This document shows, in pieces, positions 52,951 to 62,311 of a DNA stretch of 64,000 bases. A model generated the notes under the pieces. It was given only the letters and a program-made list of their open reading frames with translations, was not told the DNA's origin and made no database searches. Position 1 is the stretch's first letter, and each line of letters begins with the position of its first letter. This DNA comes from Symsagittifera roscoffensis. Taxonomy: Eukaryota > Xenacoelomorpha > Acoela > Convolutidae. The translations under genes were made by a program, and so were the position numbers. The stretch covers positions 23,083,254-23,147,253 of the forward strand of contig NC_087065.1 in assembly GCF_963678635.1 (NCBI RefSeq). The letters are read 5' to 3'.

Positions 52951-54536
52951 CAACAGAGAAGGGAATGTTCGTGCTGGACACGGATGCATCAGTGGTTGCG
53001 ATATCGGGCATACTTCACCAGGAGCAGGAGTGGAACGGGAGAACGGTTCTTCGTCCGATAGCCTACGGGAGTAAAGTCCTGAGTGATACTGAAATGAAGT
53101 ACGGCGCACCAAAAGCGGAGATGTTTGCGGTGATCACTTTCGTGGAAAAATACAGGGCTTACTTGGGGAGTGCTCCCTTCAAGTTACGTGTGGATAATCG
53201 TGCCCTTGACTGGCTGAAAACCTATTCGATGGACCAAAGTTATATTGGTCGTTGGATCGTGCGCCTGGATGGATACCACATGATCATAGAGCACCGTACC
53301 CGTGACAAGCACCAGAACGCAGATAGCCTCAGTAAAAAGACAGAATTTTATGAGCGCCTCGAGGAGAAACAGGCTAACCAATCAGAAATCAAAGACGGGT
53401 TTTCCTTTCTGGACAAAGAAACCTACGACAAACTGCCACTTACTAGGTGGTTAGACAAGTCAGGGCATCCTATACCCGGACACCCTGACCTTCCAGTGGA
53501 GACGGCCGCGGAGATAAAGCTTTTAGCCAGAGACGAACCTGTTCCGTTGGATCTGCTAGTCCGATCCAATTTGGTACAGCAAGAACTTACCAGGCTGGGT
53601 ATAAACAGCATGGCTCTATTGAACAGGACAGTGAACGTGGCGCCGGACGTCATGGGAAAGCTCCGCGACTTGTTGGACAGGGAAGTGGATAGGCATGATC
53701 GTGAGTGGATGGAGACCATGCAGCGGTTGACTGTCACCGAGAGAACAGAGAAGAGGCCAGTGTCTATTCGCAGCCGAGGCGTTGAACGGTATTGCAGGTC
53801 GATAGTCAACCAGCTGGTGAGCTCGATGGCGAAGGATGTCTTGTTGAGAACTTCGTTCACTGAATATGGAACACTGAATCAGAACCAAACCACTGAGGAA
53901 GTCAGGATCAAGTCGAAATCTAGCTTCACGAGGAGAGTGCATTTCACGGATGCAAAAGAAGAATACGAGCCGAGCCCAGATTGTTCGTCCGTGGACGAGA
54001 CAATGTCCGGGGAGTCTGATACATTCGAGCCAGTCAAGGACGACTCGTCTGAGGAGTCAGACACCATTGAGCCCGTGCAGGACGACTTGTCCGGGGAGTG
54101 GTTGACGAGACCACCTAGGGGCAGAATTTTGTCCGGGGAGCCGGGTTCGAAGCGACCGATGGACAGAGTTTTGTCCGGGGAGTCGAGAAACATCTCAGAC
54201 AACTTGGGATATGATGTTGGGGAATCAGTCGACTCAAGTGTTGACTCGAGGCCCCAGTCCTGGGACAACACATCTGAAACAACTTCCAATTCCGATATGT
54301 CAGAGATCGCAATCCACTCCTTATTGGTAGACTGGAAGCAGCGTGGGCTGGACCGAGAAACGCATCAGGATCCAGACAGGGACAGATACACCTCAAATGA
54401 AGAGGGCACTGTGGTAGATAATGCCGCAGACGAGCTTGAGCTGATAGCAGTTTCGAAACGCCCAACCAGATTGCTGCCACATGGTACGGTCGTCCGTACC
54501 AATCTGGAACCATCTGTGCAGGAGCGACGCCTTTGA
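52947..54536 (+). pseudogene. RNase H and acidic tether of element D
   Basis: 529 codons. RNase H residues are all present: FVLDTDASVVAISGILHQEQ (Asp), GAPKAEMFAVITF (Glu), LRVDNRALDWLKTYS (Asp) and KHQNADSLSKK (Asp). After about residue 130 follows a long region without known domain. Residues 355-430 are acidic with a repeated (L)SGE(S/P) phrase: SGESDTFEPVKDD, SEESDTIEPVQDD, LSGEWL, LSGEPGS and LSGESRN, encoded by repeats of TGTCCGGGGAG. The frame ends at 54536; integrase continues in the minus-one phase. Confidence 0.82.
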
Positions 54537-55801
54537 AAAAGATATGGTGTGTCAAGTTGATGGACGATGCTCATGCTCCGGAGGTAATGAGTGGGCAAAT
54601 GAACGTGGTAAAGACGTATTTGAAAGCCAGGTACAGGCTGTCGGATCTCCTAAGGGCTCAACGAAATGATAGGATGACGAGCAGTCTGAAGAGATGGATC
54701 GAGAATGGAGCACCTGACAAGGGAGACTTGGAAGAAGACAGCTACAAGATCTTGAAGCAATTCTACCTGAAGCGATACGACTTGTTGTACCTGAACAAGG
54801 ACGGAATCGTAGCCTGCAAACGAAAAGAGGAGGACAAGGTCCTCTATAAATACAATTCAATAGTGTTACCACAGTTGTACCAGACCGAATTGCTCTTTCG
54901 CTCACATGATCAGATGGGCCATCAAGGCGTGGACAAAGTGTATAACAGGATACAGAAACGATTCGAATGGCCGGGATTGAAGAAGGCTTGTGAGAAGTGG
55001 ATCGCCGCATGCCTGTCATGTCAGCAGGCGAAGGATCCCAGGAAACTAAGGTTCCCCCTACAGTCAATAGAGTCGTCAGGTTTCAACAAAGTGGTGCAAA
55101 TTGATCATCAGAAAATCTGCATGACAGCAACGGGCTATAATCAGGTGCTGGTAATGATCGACCATTTTACGAAGTATGCGGAAGCAGCACCCTGCATGAC
55201 AGCATCGGCGGAAGAAACATGTGATCATTTGATAAATGTGTGGATAGCGAGGCATGGCTGCCCCATCACGTTCCAATCGGACAATGGCAAAGCATTCGTG
55301 GGTGATCTCACGAAGGAGTTAATGAAAAGGTCGCAGGTTGCGCAGGCCCACTCGACCACTTATCACCCGCAAACGAATGGCCTAGTCGAGAGTCAAAATC
55401 GCACACTGGTATCCATGCTGAGAGTCTATTGCTGGCGTTACATGGATGACTGGGACAAGCACTTGCCGCAAGTGATGGGTGCTTACAACAGCACGGAGCA
55501 TTCCACCACAGGAATAAGTCCGCACATGATGCTAACGGGTCAGGAAAAAGCGCTCCCGTTGACGTTTTTCTACCCTGAATATGAGGGGAAGAGGACAGCA
55601 CCGCAAACGTACGTGCGGGATGTTATTAGAAGACAGCAGGACCTCAATTACTTATGCAGGAGGAACACGCAGCAGGCGCAAATTAGACAAAAAAGGAGGT
55701 TTGACAAAAGGACAGCCGATGCAAAAGCCTACTCAGTTGGCGACTATGTCTGGGTGTTCCAGGAAGTGGTTCCACCAAAAGGAACCAAAAAATTATTATA
55801 G
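54533..55801 (+). pseudogene. Integrase of element D
   Basis: 422 codons. Zinc-binding part: HDQMGHQGVDKVYNRIQKRF ... ACLSCQQAK (HHCC). Core: VVQIDHQKICM (Asp), FQSDNGKAFVGDL (Asp) and TNGLVESQNRTLV (Glu). Then AYSVGDYVWVFQEVVPPKGT. The ORF ends at an in-frame TAG (55799-55801) after TKKLL; the same frame goes on directly with KWRGPFQITEVHQGGRFYRL, the GPY/F module. The TAG is therefore either a single mutation or a readthrough stop. Confidence 0.88.
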
Positions 55802-57184
55802 AAATGGCGTGGTCCATTTCAGATAACAGAGGTGCACCAAGGAGGTCGTTTTTATCGATTGAGCACTGGAAGAGCAGCTCATTACGAAAAAATCAAACCA
55901 CACAATGCCTCGTCAGAGGACTGGTGTATCCCAGCAGACATGCAAGAGGGAGACTATTTGATAGTGGATCCTGCTTGTGAAATGAATGATAGGGGTAATC
56001 GCTACAAAAACGACGGGAATGAGGTGGTGGACGATTGCGACCTACCACTGGATCTGGAGTTGACCGAGCGAGTAGAGGTGGACGACGAAACTCTACCTTA
56101 TTGCGAGGAAGACTGGGACTGCCCGGAACAAATCGAAATTGACAAAGGAATACAGCTTGAATTTCCTCTCACCATGGAAACACGCCAGAGCAAGAGAGGA
56201 AAAAACAAGAAGAAATACAATCCGTACGGCGAGGATTTCGTCGTAGACAGGATAGTTGTAAGTGATGTCATGGACTCGCTAGTGGGACTGGACGAAGTGG
56301 CAGTGCTCGACGAAATCGACTTGGTGAATGATATGGATCAGGATTGGATCGACGATCGATCAGAACCGGAAGTGGAGTTCGAGCCAGAAGCGGAACAGAC
56401 TCATGAGCAAGAACTAACGAACTTGCGCGTGTTCGAATGGCTTCATGATCTGTCGACAGATCCAAAAGAGACGATTCTGACGATTCAGGACGTCGATAAA
56501 GACGGCATCAAATACATCAGTCATGACAATACCGAGTCCAATTGGGTCGCCCCAGATGGACCTCTACGTGTTCCACAATCCAACCTCGATCTCCTAGACT
56601 TTGGGCGATCGACGGGGACGTCGATGGATATTTTTGTTTGGGGAGTTGGGGTAGGACTCACCCACACCGAAAATCTGATAATAAAAAAATTGAAATCGGC
56701 AAGAGAAACCGGAGAACTAGAGACAGAGGGCGAGAATGCTAAAAAACCACCTTTTGGACGAATCTTTGAATCGTATTTTGATCTACCGAACCCTTATTCA
56801 AACAATATTGTCATAAGGGAAAGCGATTTCATACTCACGGAACGCACGTGCGCTATAGCGATAACAGCGGACGTAAGCTTCAAAACAGCACTAGCGGCTG
56901 ATTTCAAAAGAGAGTATAAGAACATCGAATTTTTATGGAAACAGAGGCCAGGTGTGGGAGGGATGATAGCGCTGCCCCCTGTTGCATCACAGATACCAGG
57001 GAAATATTTGTGTTTCCTGGTTATCAAGGCCACTGATAGACAACACGTTGATCCAAAGAGCTTGGTATTGGCCTTGACTCGACTTAGGGATTTCTTGGTT
57101 GAGAGAGGAGTGACCTCTCTCTCGTTACCAGTATATGATCCTAATAGGGGAAAGCTACATGCGAGAGAGTTGTACGCACTTTAA
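55802..57184 (+). CDS. Integrase C-terminal module, acidic region and macro domain of element D
   Basis: In frame with integrase after the TAG. The first 30 residues are the GPY/F module (KWRGPFQITEVHQGGRFYRL). A long acidic part follows (about residues 50-300 of the ORF starting at 55832). The last 110 residues (about 56834-57184) resemble a macro domain of the OARD1/TARG1 kind: CAIAITADVSFKTALAADFK, then VGGMIALPP, KYLCFLVIKATDRQHVDPKS, LTRLRDFLVERGVTSLSLPV and YDPNRGKLHARELYAL. In that family the fold binds ADP-ribose and removes it from proteins or nucleic acids. The Asn/Asp of the first loop and the GxG-type loop are not clear, so binding may persist without catalysis. The TAA at 57182 ends the gene. 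Confidence 0.72.
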   Translation, partial: KWRGPFQITEVHQGGRFYRLSTGRAAHYEKIKPHNASSEDWCIPADMQEGDYLIVDPACEMNDRGNRYKNDGNEVVDDCDLPLDLELTERVEVDDETLPYCEEDWDCPEQIEIDKGIQLEFPLTMETRQSKRGKNKKKYNPYGEDFVVDRIVVSDVMDSLVGLDEVAVLDEIDLVNDMDQDWIDDRSEPEVEFEPEAEQTHEQELTNLRVFEWLHDLSTDPKETILTIQDVDKDGIKYISHDNTESNWVAPDGPLRVPQSNLDLLDFGRSTGTSMDIFVWGVGVGLTHTENLIIKKLKSARETGELETEGENAKKPPFGRIFESYFDLPNPYSNNIVIRESDFILTERTCAIAITADVSFKTALAADFKREYKNIEFLWKQRPGVGGMIALPPVASQIPGKYLCFLVIKATDRQHVDPKSLVLALTRLRDFLVERGVTSLSLPVYDPNRGKLHARELYAL

Positions 57185-57728
57185 CATGTGATATTTTCAG
57201 AAACTGACATAGAGGTTTACTTACATAAAAAATACTATCTGAGCATATGCTAGGAATTGCGTTTGGCGATAAGTGGTTTTTATTAAGTTACTTGATAAGA
57301 ATTAGTGTCAGGTTTTAGATTAGGTTAGGTTTTAGGTACAATATTAGGGATTATGTTTTTATGTGATAATATAGATGTGTGATGTTTATGTGTTTATGTG
57401 TTATGTTATTGCTATGATATGTTTCATGTTTTGTGTCATAAAAGACCTGGAGTACTCCACGTCATCATGGTGACAGCGTTCATTCGTCCTACCCTGACAA
57501 AGACACAGGTGGACGATCCACCTTGGTGCTAAATTTTTAAATCAGAAGTGAGAAGAGAATTTCAATGGAGAGTTTTAAAGAGTTGAATGATGTTGTATCC
57601 AAAAATGATGGTTTTAAGTCGCAACTTGTTTTTTAGATCTTGATTGATCAGAAATTGTTTATTGAATCCATTGAATCAAAACGAGACAGGAAGACACTGC
57701 ACGACAGCAAGAATCAACGCGATAAGAA
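57185..57728 (+). promoter_or_regulatory. Spacer between element D and the right module, possible promoter
   Basis: No gene seen. From 57300 to 57440 it is TG/TA-rich (TTATGTG-like repeats). A CATAAAAG stretch at 57438-57445 could be a TATA box, and GGTGGA-CGA-TCCACC (57507-57521) is a small palindrome. The ATG at 57729 has G at -3 and G at +4. The region may contain the 3' end of element D, but it has no match to the region before 47796. Confidence 0.35.
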
Positions 57729-57950
57729 ATGGGTGACACAAACGAACTTATGGAATTCCTCTCAGCGAGTCTAGGAGCGACTCTAGACGAGATCTATCAG
57801 CGGCTGATCGATTGTGATTTTACACGAGAAGACCCGGGGCTGGCGATGTTTGTGGTCGCGCTCCTCAATGCATTAGGACGAGAGGGTCGAGGGAATCGCC
57901 CTACGGAAGTCCTGTTAATGTTGGCCTTCGGTGAGTCCGGGACCGCCTAG
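57729..57950 (+). CDS. First exon-like ORF of the right module
   Basis: 73 codons from an ATG in fair context; not recognised, mostly helical (LMEFLSASLGATLDEIYQRL, LAMFVVALLNALG). At 57930/57931 it contains a consensus donor (G|GTGAGT). A matching acceptor at 58019-58020 (CGCCAG) would remove 90 bases and join MLAFG in phase to GLGEQRDH of the next frame. That would make this the N-terminus of the SGNH1 protein. Without splicing it ends at 57950. Confidence 0.45.
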   Translation: MGDTNELMEFLSASLGATLDEIYQRLIDCDFTREDPGLAMFVVALLNALGREGRGNRPTEVLLMLAFGESGTA

Positions 57951-57968
57951 AGATGTTGAAATCGACTG

Positions 57969-58490
57969 ATGAGATGGCGGCGTGGAGAAATGTCTGGCCA
58001 CGACCTGGCTAGTGCGCCAGGACTAGGTGAACAGAGGGACCACCAGCTAGGTGAGATGCCCTTACCAGTCCAACCGGCGCAGCCACTCATCGGAGCGAAG
58101 AGACAACGTGACGGGCCAGGCCCGTCACATTCGGTCGACTCTCCAACAGCTGCTCCTCCTTCGAAGAGAGTGAGGGTGAGTGAAATAGAGATCCAGACGT
58201 CGGAGACGATCGAGACGCTGGAGAAGAAGGAGAAAGATCAGAGCGAGCTGTGTGCCAAACTCCAGGAGTATAGGGCGATAGCTCGAGAAAGAGACGAATG
58301 GAAGAAGAAATATGAAGATCTGCAGGTGGCCTACAAGGAGGATGAAATAAAGCACCCGAAGGAGCTGTATATGGCGAAGGTGAGCCGAGTGTCACAGGAA
58401 GTTCTGGCGACAATGAAATCCTCGGAGGGATCCAGCGACACATGCCCCAGGACAAGAGTACAGGAGCTGTGTGCATCGAGAGGGCCCTAG
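57969..58490 (+). CDS. N-terminal coiled-coil part of right SGNH1
   Basis: 173 codons with a Pro-rich segment, a basic patch (PSKRVRVSE) and a coiled coil (ETIETLEKKEKDQSELCAKL, ARERDEWKKKYEDLQVAYKE). The frame is stopped by TAG at 58488-58490 and goes on in the same phase into the SGNH domain. The stop lies in the first of two copies of TGCATCGAGAGGGCCC (58472 and 58504); the second copy is followed by GAG instead of TAG. A single G-to-T change within a short duplication would explain it. Confidence 0.5.
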   Translation: MRWRRGEMSGHDLASAPGLGEQRDHQLGEMPLPVQPAQPLIGAKRQRDGPGPSHSVDSPTAAPPSKRVRVSEIEIQTSETIETLEKKEKDQSELCAKLQEYRAIARERDEWKKKYEDLQVAYKEDEIKHPKELYMAKVSRVSQEVLATMKSSEGSSDTCPRTRVQELCASRGP

Positions 58491-59909
58491 GCTCTGGATT
58501 TGCGTGCATCGAGAGGGCCCGAGGCTCCTCAGCAGACACAACCGTCTGCTTCCAGTCAAAGGAACACGATACCGGACCCTTCTGACACCTACCTCGCTCC
58601 TCAGTTCCAAGAATCGTTCAACCAAGTGGCCAGAGCAACAATGGATGAGATCAACCGAACCACTGGACGGACATTGGGTAGGATCGTTCCTTCCCAACGT
58701 CGTCATCATTCATCTAATAGCTCGGAGCGAGCACCCCACACGGTAGTGTCCTCGGGGACTGCGCATGGCAGAACCTATCAAAAGTCCCGCGTGGTAGACA
58801 TTAGGAAGAATCTGATGACACGTCACCAGTTCACGCAAGTAGCTGCGGAGCATCCTCGAGCCTGCCTGAATGACATGAGCTGGAACCCCGCTACGAGCGA
58901 CCAGGTAATTCCCCCAGGGAGTCGCCACTTGATCATAGGAGACAGTTTGGTGAGGGATCTGAATGAGATCTTCGTCTATAGTCAGACTACCACTCTGTTC
59001 TTTGGAGGAGCCTCAGTGGCTCAGGTCATCAAGATGATGGAATTCCAGAGCGAGGATCACCTCGATACACTGGTGATAATGCTGGGAACCAACGACGTCT
59101 CGAGAGCCCCAGTGACTCCGGAGAGCAAGTGGGAGCCTCTGCTGGTATGCCTCCTGAATGAACTGAAGGAGAAGTACAGGCCCAGGTTTGTGGTGCTGTG
59201 CACGATACCACAAAACCCGCTGGTGGGCACCACAGTGGCAGATTTCATGAATGGCAACGTGACACGGTGGAACGAAATGATCCGTAATCTGGTGAGAAAC
59301 AACCCTGGCGAGTTGCGACTTCTGGATCTTGAAAACACGCTGCGCATGATTGATCACATCGCGCTTACCAGAGATAGAATACATTTCAACACCCAACGAG
59401 GAAGACACTGGGTGAATGATGTATTTCAGACGCAGTTGAGGGAAGTGGAGCAGGAGTCGAGGGCGACCAGTTCTCTGGCTCGGACCAGCTCGACCGGAGG
59501 AAGTAGAATAAGGGCACGTGTGCCCGAATCCCTCGTCAACCGCCTAGGGCCCTTGGCAATTGAGACGGCTGTAGCCACACCCATCGCTCCGAGCTCAAAC
59601 GTGAGAGAGAGGCTAGGAACTGCTCCTCCTCTCAGAACACAACCGCTTGAAAGCCGACTCGGGAGATCAGTGGTTCAGAACCGGAATAACTCCCAGACCG
59701 TGTCTAGGAGGAACGATCCGCCCGCCACGGCAAACCCTGCTTCAGCAGCAGGACCGTCTACGAGCGCCGTCCCAGCAGAGGGAATTGAACCAGGCAGCGT
59801 GCTGCTTTGGAACCAATCAGACCCTAGTCATTGGGGACAGTACAAGACGGACATCTCCACGAAGTTGAACATGAATACCCTGACGTGTCGGGAGGACGCG
59901 ATGAGATGA
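58491..59909 (+). CDS. SGNH1: SGNH-hydrolase domain protein (right module copy)
   Basis: 469 codons counted from a TTG at 58500, in phase with the preceding coiled-coil frame. Core: HLIIGDSLVRDLNEI (nucleophile Ser), FFGGASVAQV (Gly), IMLGTNDVSRAP (Asn) and LTRDRIHFNTQRGRHW (Asp and His). It shares with the left copy the spacing of all blocks and the Cys-Leu-Asn-Asp-Met-Ser-Trp stretch before block I. All catalytic positions are intact in both diverged copies, which suggests that activity mattered. The C-terminal 150 residues are Ser/Arg/Pro-rich and contain ESLVNRLGPL and ESRLGRSV. The next ORF (59831) overlaps its end by 79 bases in another frame. Confidence 0.7.
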   Translation, partial: ALDLRASRGPEAPQQTQPSASSQRNTIPDPSDTYLAPQFQESFNQVARATMDEINRTTGRTLGRIVPSQRRHHSSNSSERAPHTVVSSGTAHGRTYQKSRVVDIRKNLMTRHQFTQVAAEHPRACLNDMSWNPATSDQVIPPGSRHLIIGDSLVRDLNEIFVYSQTTTLFFGGASVAQVIKMMEFQSEDHLDTLVIMLGTNDVSRAPVTPESKWEPLLVCLLNELKEKYRPRFVVLCTIPQNPLVGTTVADFMNGNVTRWNEMIRNLVRNNPGELRLLDLENTLRMIDHIALTRDRIHFNTQRGRHWVNDVFQTQLREVEQESRATSSLARTSSTGGSRIRARVPESLVNRLGPLAIETAVATPIAPSSNVRERLGTAPPLRTQPLESRLGRSVVQNRNNSQTVSRRNDPPATANPASAAGPSTSAVPAEGIEPGSVLLWNQSDPSHWGQYKTDISTKLNMNTLTCREDAMR

Positions 59910-60822
59910 TTGGCGGAGAAAGTCCCACAGTGTCGCGACTATATCGGATACCGGGCGTGGATTGGATGCTAGCCGAGCAGGAGCAGTTCAGCTCTACGAC
60001 TGCGCTCCGGCAGGCAGACTTGAATGGGTTGCCTCAGGACAATACCTTTGGACCTTTGAACACCCGGTCTCTTACGGACGTCCGACAGAGAGCCCGGGAA
60101 TTGACGCCACCTGCTCGCAAGGGCAAGTTTCAGGCAGAGAACAAGCCCAATAACAAGCATCACAAGATGTACAGGCAGTTTGCTAAGCCACCCGGTCAGA
60201 CGCCTGGCGAGTAATCGAGGGACTACCCCGGACGACCACTGTGGATGGAGATGACAAGAGATATGGGAAACTGAAGGCCCCAATAGGCGACGGCCTATTT
60301 GCAGCTTATGATCCTTTGGATATGAAAGCTGCCAAGTATCTGATTGTGGCCAGTTCCGCTTATCTCTATACGCCCCGTTCTCTCTTTTGGCCCGACGTGA
60401 TTTTCTTGACGGCGCCTAAATTGGACTGGGGACAGGCAATAGGCATGATGATAAGTGTACGAAGGGTGGTCAGCATGGAGCCGCAGGTGATAGTGGTTGC
60501 AGGCTCAAATGATCATCTGCAAAGCAGGGGCTTGTTGTCACGTCTGACGGATGGGTCGATCCCGAGCAACGAGGTCATAGGGGATGCGATAATGACATTG
60601 CTCTCGGCGATGGCTGAGGTAGAAGCAGCAGCAAAACAACGTTTCACCCAAAATGTAGTGAAGGTGGTCTTTGTGTTGTCACCAGGGTACGCTGCATTGC
60701 CAGAACCCCTTCAGTTTGTGTACACAATGGTCACAACGATAGCAGAGGGGAGGTTCAACGTGATAATTCCTGCCCCCGAACAGAGTAGTAGACCCAGACA
60801 ATTACTACCCGTCCCGATCTGA
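59831..60822 (+). pseudogene. SGNH2: degenerate SGNH-like protein (right module copy)
   Basis: Two frames, 59831-60214 and 60241-60822, together match the left SGNH2. The first has GVDWMLAEQEQFSSTTALRQ and LPQDNTFGPLNTRSL. The second has YGK, LIVASSAYLYTPRSLFWPD (altered nucleophile block), VIVVAGSNDHLQSRGLLSRL (GxND block) and VFVLSPGYAALPEPLQFVYT. One frame break lies near 60215-60240. No DxxH dyad is visible. The end overlaps the P460 frame, which is open from 60767, and in the left copy the corresponding residues are in one frame, so SGNH2 and P460 were probably one protein. Confidence 0.55.
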
Positions 60823-62245
60823 GCTTCCCGCCGTTTGGGCTGACATTTCCAATGCCATGCAGGGACTCAAAGATTGTAGCACAACTCGGTTGGTGCTAGA
60901 TGAGGTTCTGGGGTTGGAGCTGTCCAACTTTGCCAGATTGTTGAAGTTAAGACCAGGGGTAGATGACGATCATCTCTTAGTACAACAGGTGGCTGATGAT
61001 CTCTGGTTCAGACATATGGATTATGCCGAGAACGAGCAGGGCAGGACAGTCAGGAAGAACATGACGTCAGCGGAAGAAGATCTCATGGCAATGGCTTTCC
61101 GCACGAAGCCACACAACAACGTATGGTTGTACTTGTCACCAAGGCTGTGCACCTTGAGCGAGGACGCGTTCGAGCATGCGCCGGCTGTGATAAAAGAGAT
61201 ACACGTGTATCTGAAGAACTTGTTTGATGCCCGGGAGTTAGCTGGGGGCATGATGTTGAAATTGATGCAGGACGTAAACACGATGTCACTGGACAAGTTC
61301 CAAGCTGACGTGCTAGCCACGAGGGCACAGTATGAACGATCGGATGCCATCTTGGGTGGAATGGGAGTGGGATGGGCGCCATCCTTCCTGTCGACGTGCT
61401 ATCCTAGGGCATCCCGGAACCTGATCGCGAGTTTCGTCAAAGACATCAGGAAGTTGTCAATTGGCCTGATATTAGCCCTATACGTGACATTTGGTCATGA
61501 AAATTTCGTGAAGGGACCGGCGAATCTCTTCACCCAAGCGTTGGCAGATTTGAGATTGGATGGACTCCTGACTCTGATTGCCATGACCTACGGTCGACTG
61601 GGTGATTTGCTTGTGCTGTTGCGTTACCCTGAACAACTTCAGGGACCAAGTCGTGAGTTCAATGCACAGTTGGAAACCGCCTCGCTCAGGAAGATGAAAG
61701 ACTGGAGGACTCTCCTGCTCCAATATCTCTTGCAACAGAACAGAAGCGTCACGGGAGAAGATAAGGTGGCGACGGATGCGGGTGAATGTAAGCAGTATTG
61801 TGGCATGCCCTTGCTGACAGACTTGGCTGTCATGATGCGGATCGACCCGTTGGCTCTGATTCACGGACTGCGGGAATTCTTCACGGTGGTGTATGGACCG
61901 GTGATGTCTTTCGCGTTCCCGGACGTGCAAGTCAAGGCATACAGGAATTCTGTGTTGTATGTCAACCTGGTCTCAGTCGTGGACTGTTCCGTGCTGAACT
62001 GGGTAGAGCAGAGGGAGTTGAGAGGGCTGGCCAGTGACGATAGGCTGTTCAGAAGAATAGCGGAGCCAGGTTGGGTGTTGATGGATTTCAACAACCACTT
62101 CAAGTGCCGAATGGGCCGTGAGGACCTTTCTCACATCCAGTTTAACCCAAAGCTTTGGAATTTGAGACCAGTAGTGAAGTATACAGGAGCGGCTATGGGA
62201 GTTCCACTCTTACCAGAGGCCTATGCGCATGCGAAAGAGAACTAG
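60767..62245 (+). CDS. P460: conserved protein of unknown function (right module copy)
   Basis: ATG at 60857 gives 462 codons; the frame is open from 60767 and the extra residues (YPSRSELPAVWADISNAMQG) are conserved in the left copy, so the real start or fusion point is upstream. This is the only intact copy. Helical, with conserved blocks LVLDEVLGLELSNFARLLKL, WRTLLLQYLLQQNRSVTGED, CGMPLLTDLAVMMRIDPLAL and KAYRNSVLYVNLVSVVDCSV. No catalytic signature, zinc site or clear membrane helix is visible. It could be a structural (capsid- or nucleoprotein-like) protein, but that is speculation. Confidence 0.65.
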   Translation, partial: FLPPNRVVDPDNYYPSRSELPAVWADISNAMQGLKDCSTTRLVLDEVLGLELSNFARLLKLRPGVDDDHLLVQQVADDLWFRHMDYAENEQGRTVRKNMTSAEEDLMAMAFRTKPHNNVWLYLSPRLCTLSEDAFEHAPAVIKEIHVYLKNLFDARELAGGMMLKLMQDVNTMSLDKFQADVLATRAQYERSDAILGGMGVGWAPSFLSTCYPRASRNLIASFVKDIRKLSIGLILALYVTFGHENFVKGPANLFTQALADLRLDGLLTLIAMTYGRLGDLLVLLRYPEQLQGPSREFNAQLETASLRKMKDWRTLLLQYLLQQNRSVTGEDKVATDAGECKQYCGMPLLTDLAVMMRIDPLALIHGLREFFTVVYGPVMSFAFPDVQVKAYRNSVLYVNLVSVVDCSVLNWVEQRELRGLASDDRLFRRIAEPGWVLMDFNNHFKCRMGREDLSHIQFNPKLWNLRPVVKYTGAAMGVPLLPEAYAHAKEN

Positions 62246-62311
62246 CAAGCGTGGCTTTCTGGGTCTAGGCCGCTGCCGGACCAATGCCCTCGATATCCAC
62301 CGATAAGGAGG

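Larger units (their letters stand above)
47796..57184 (+). mobile_element. Gypsy-class element D with C-terminal macro domain
   Basis: Complete domain order on one strand: gag, two zinc knuckles, protease, RT, RNase H with a long acidic tether, integrase with GPY/F-like module, acidic region, macro domain. Frames change at least six times and one in-frame TAG occurs, yet all catalytic residues of protease, RT, RNase H and integrase can be seen, so decay appears more recent than in elements A-C. No matching LTR pair was found on either side. Confidence 0.85.

Noticed and set aside
46057..57728. LTR pair flanking element D
   Set aside because: Compared 46057-47795 with 57185-57728 by eye; only very short matches (AGGTGGACGA, TGGCGATAA) were found.
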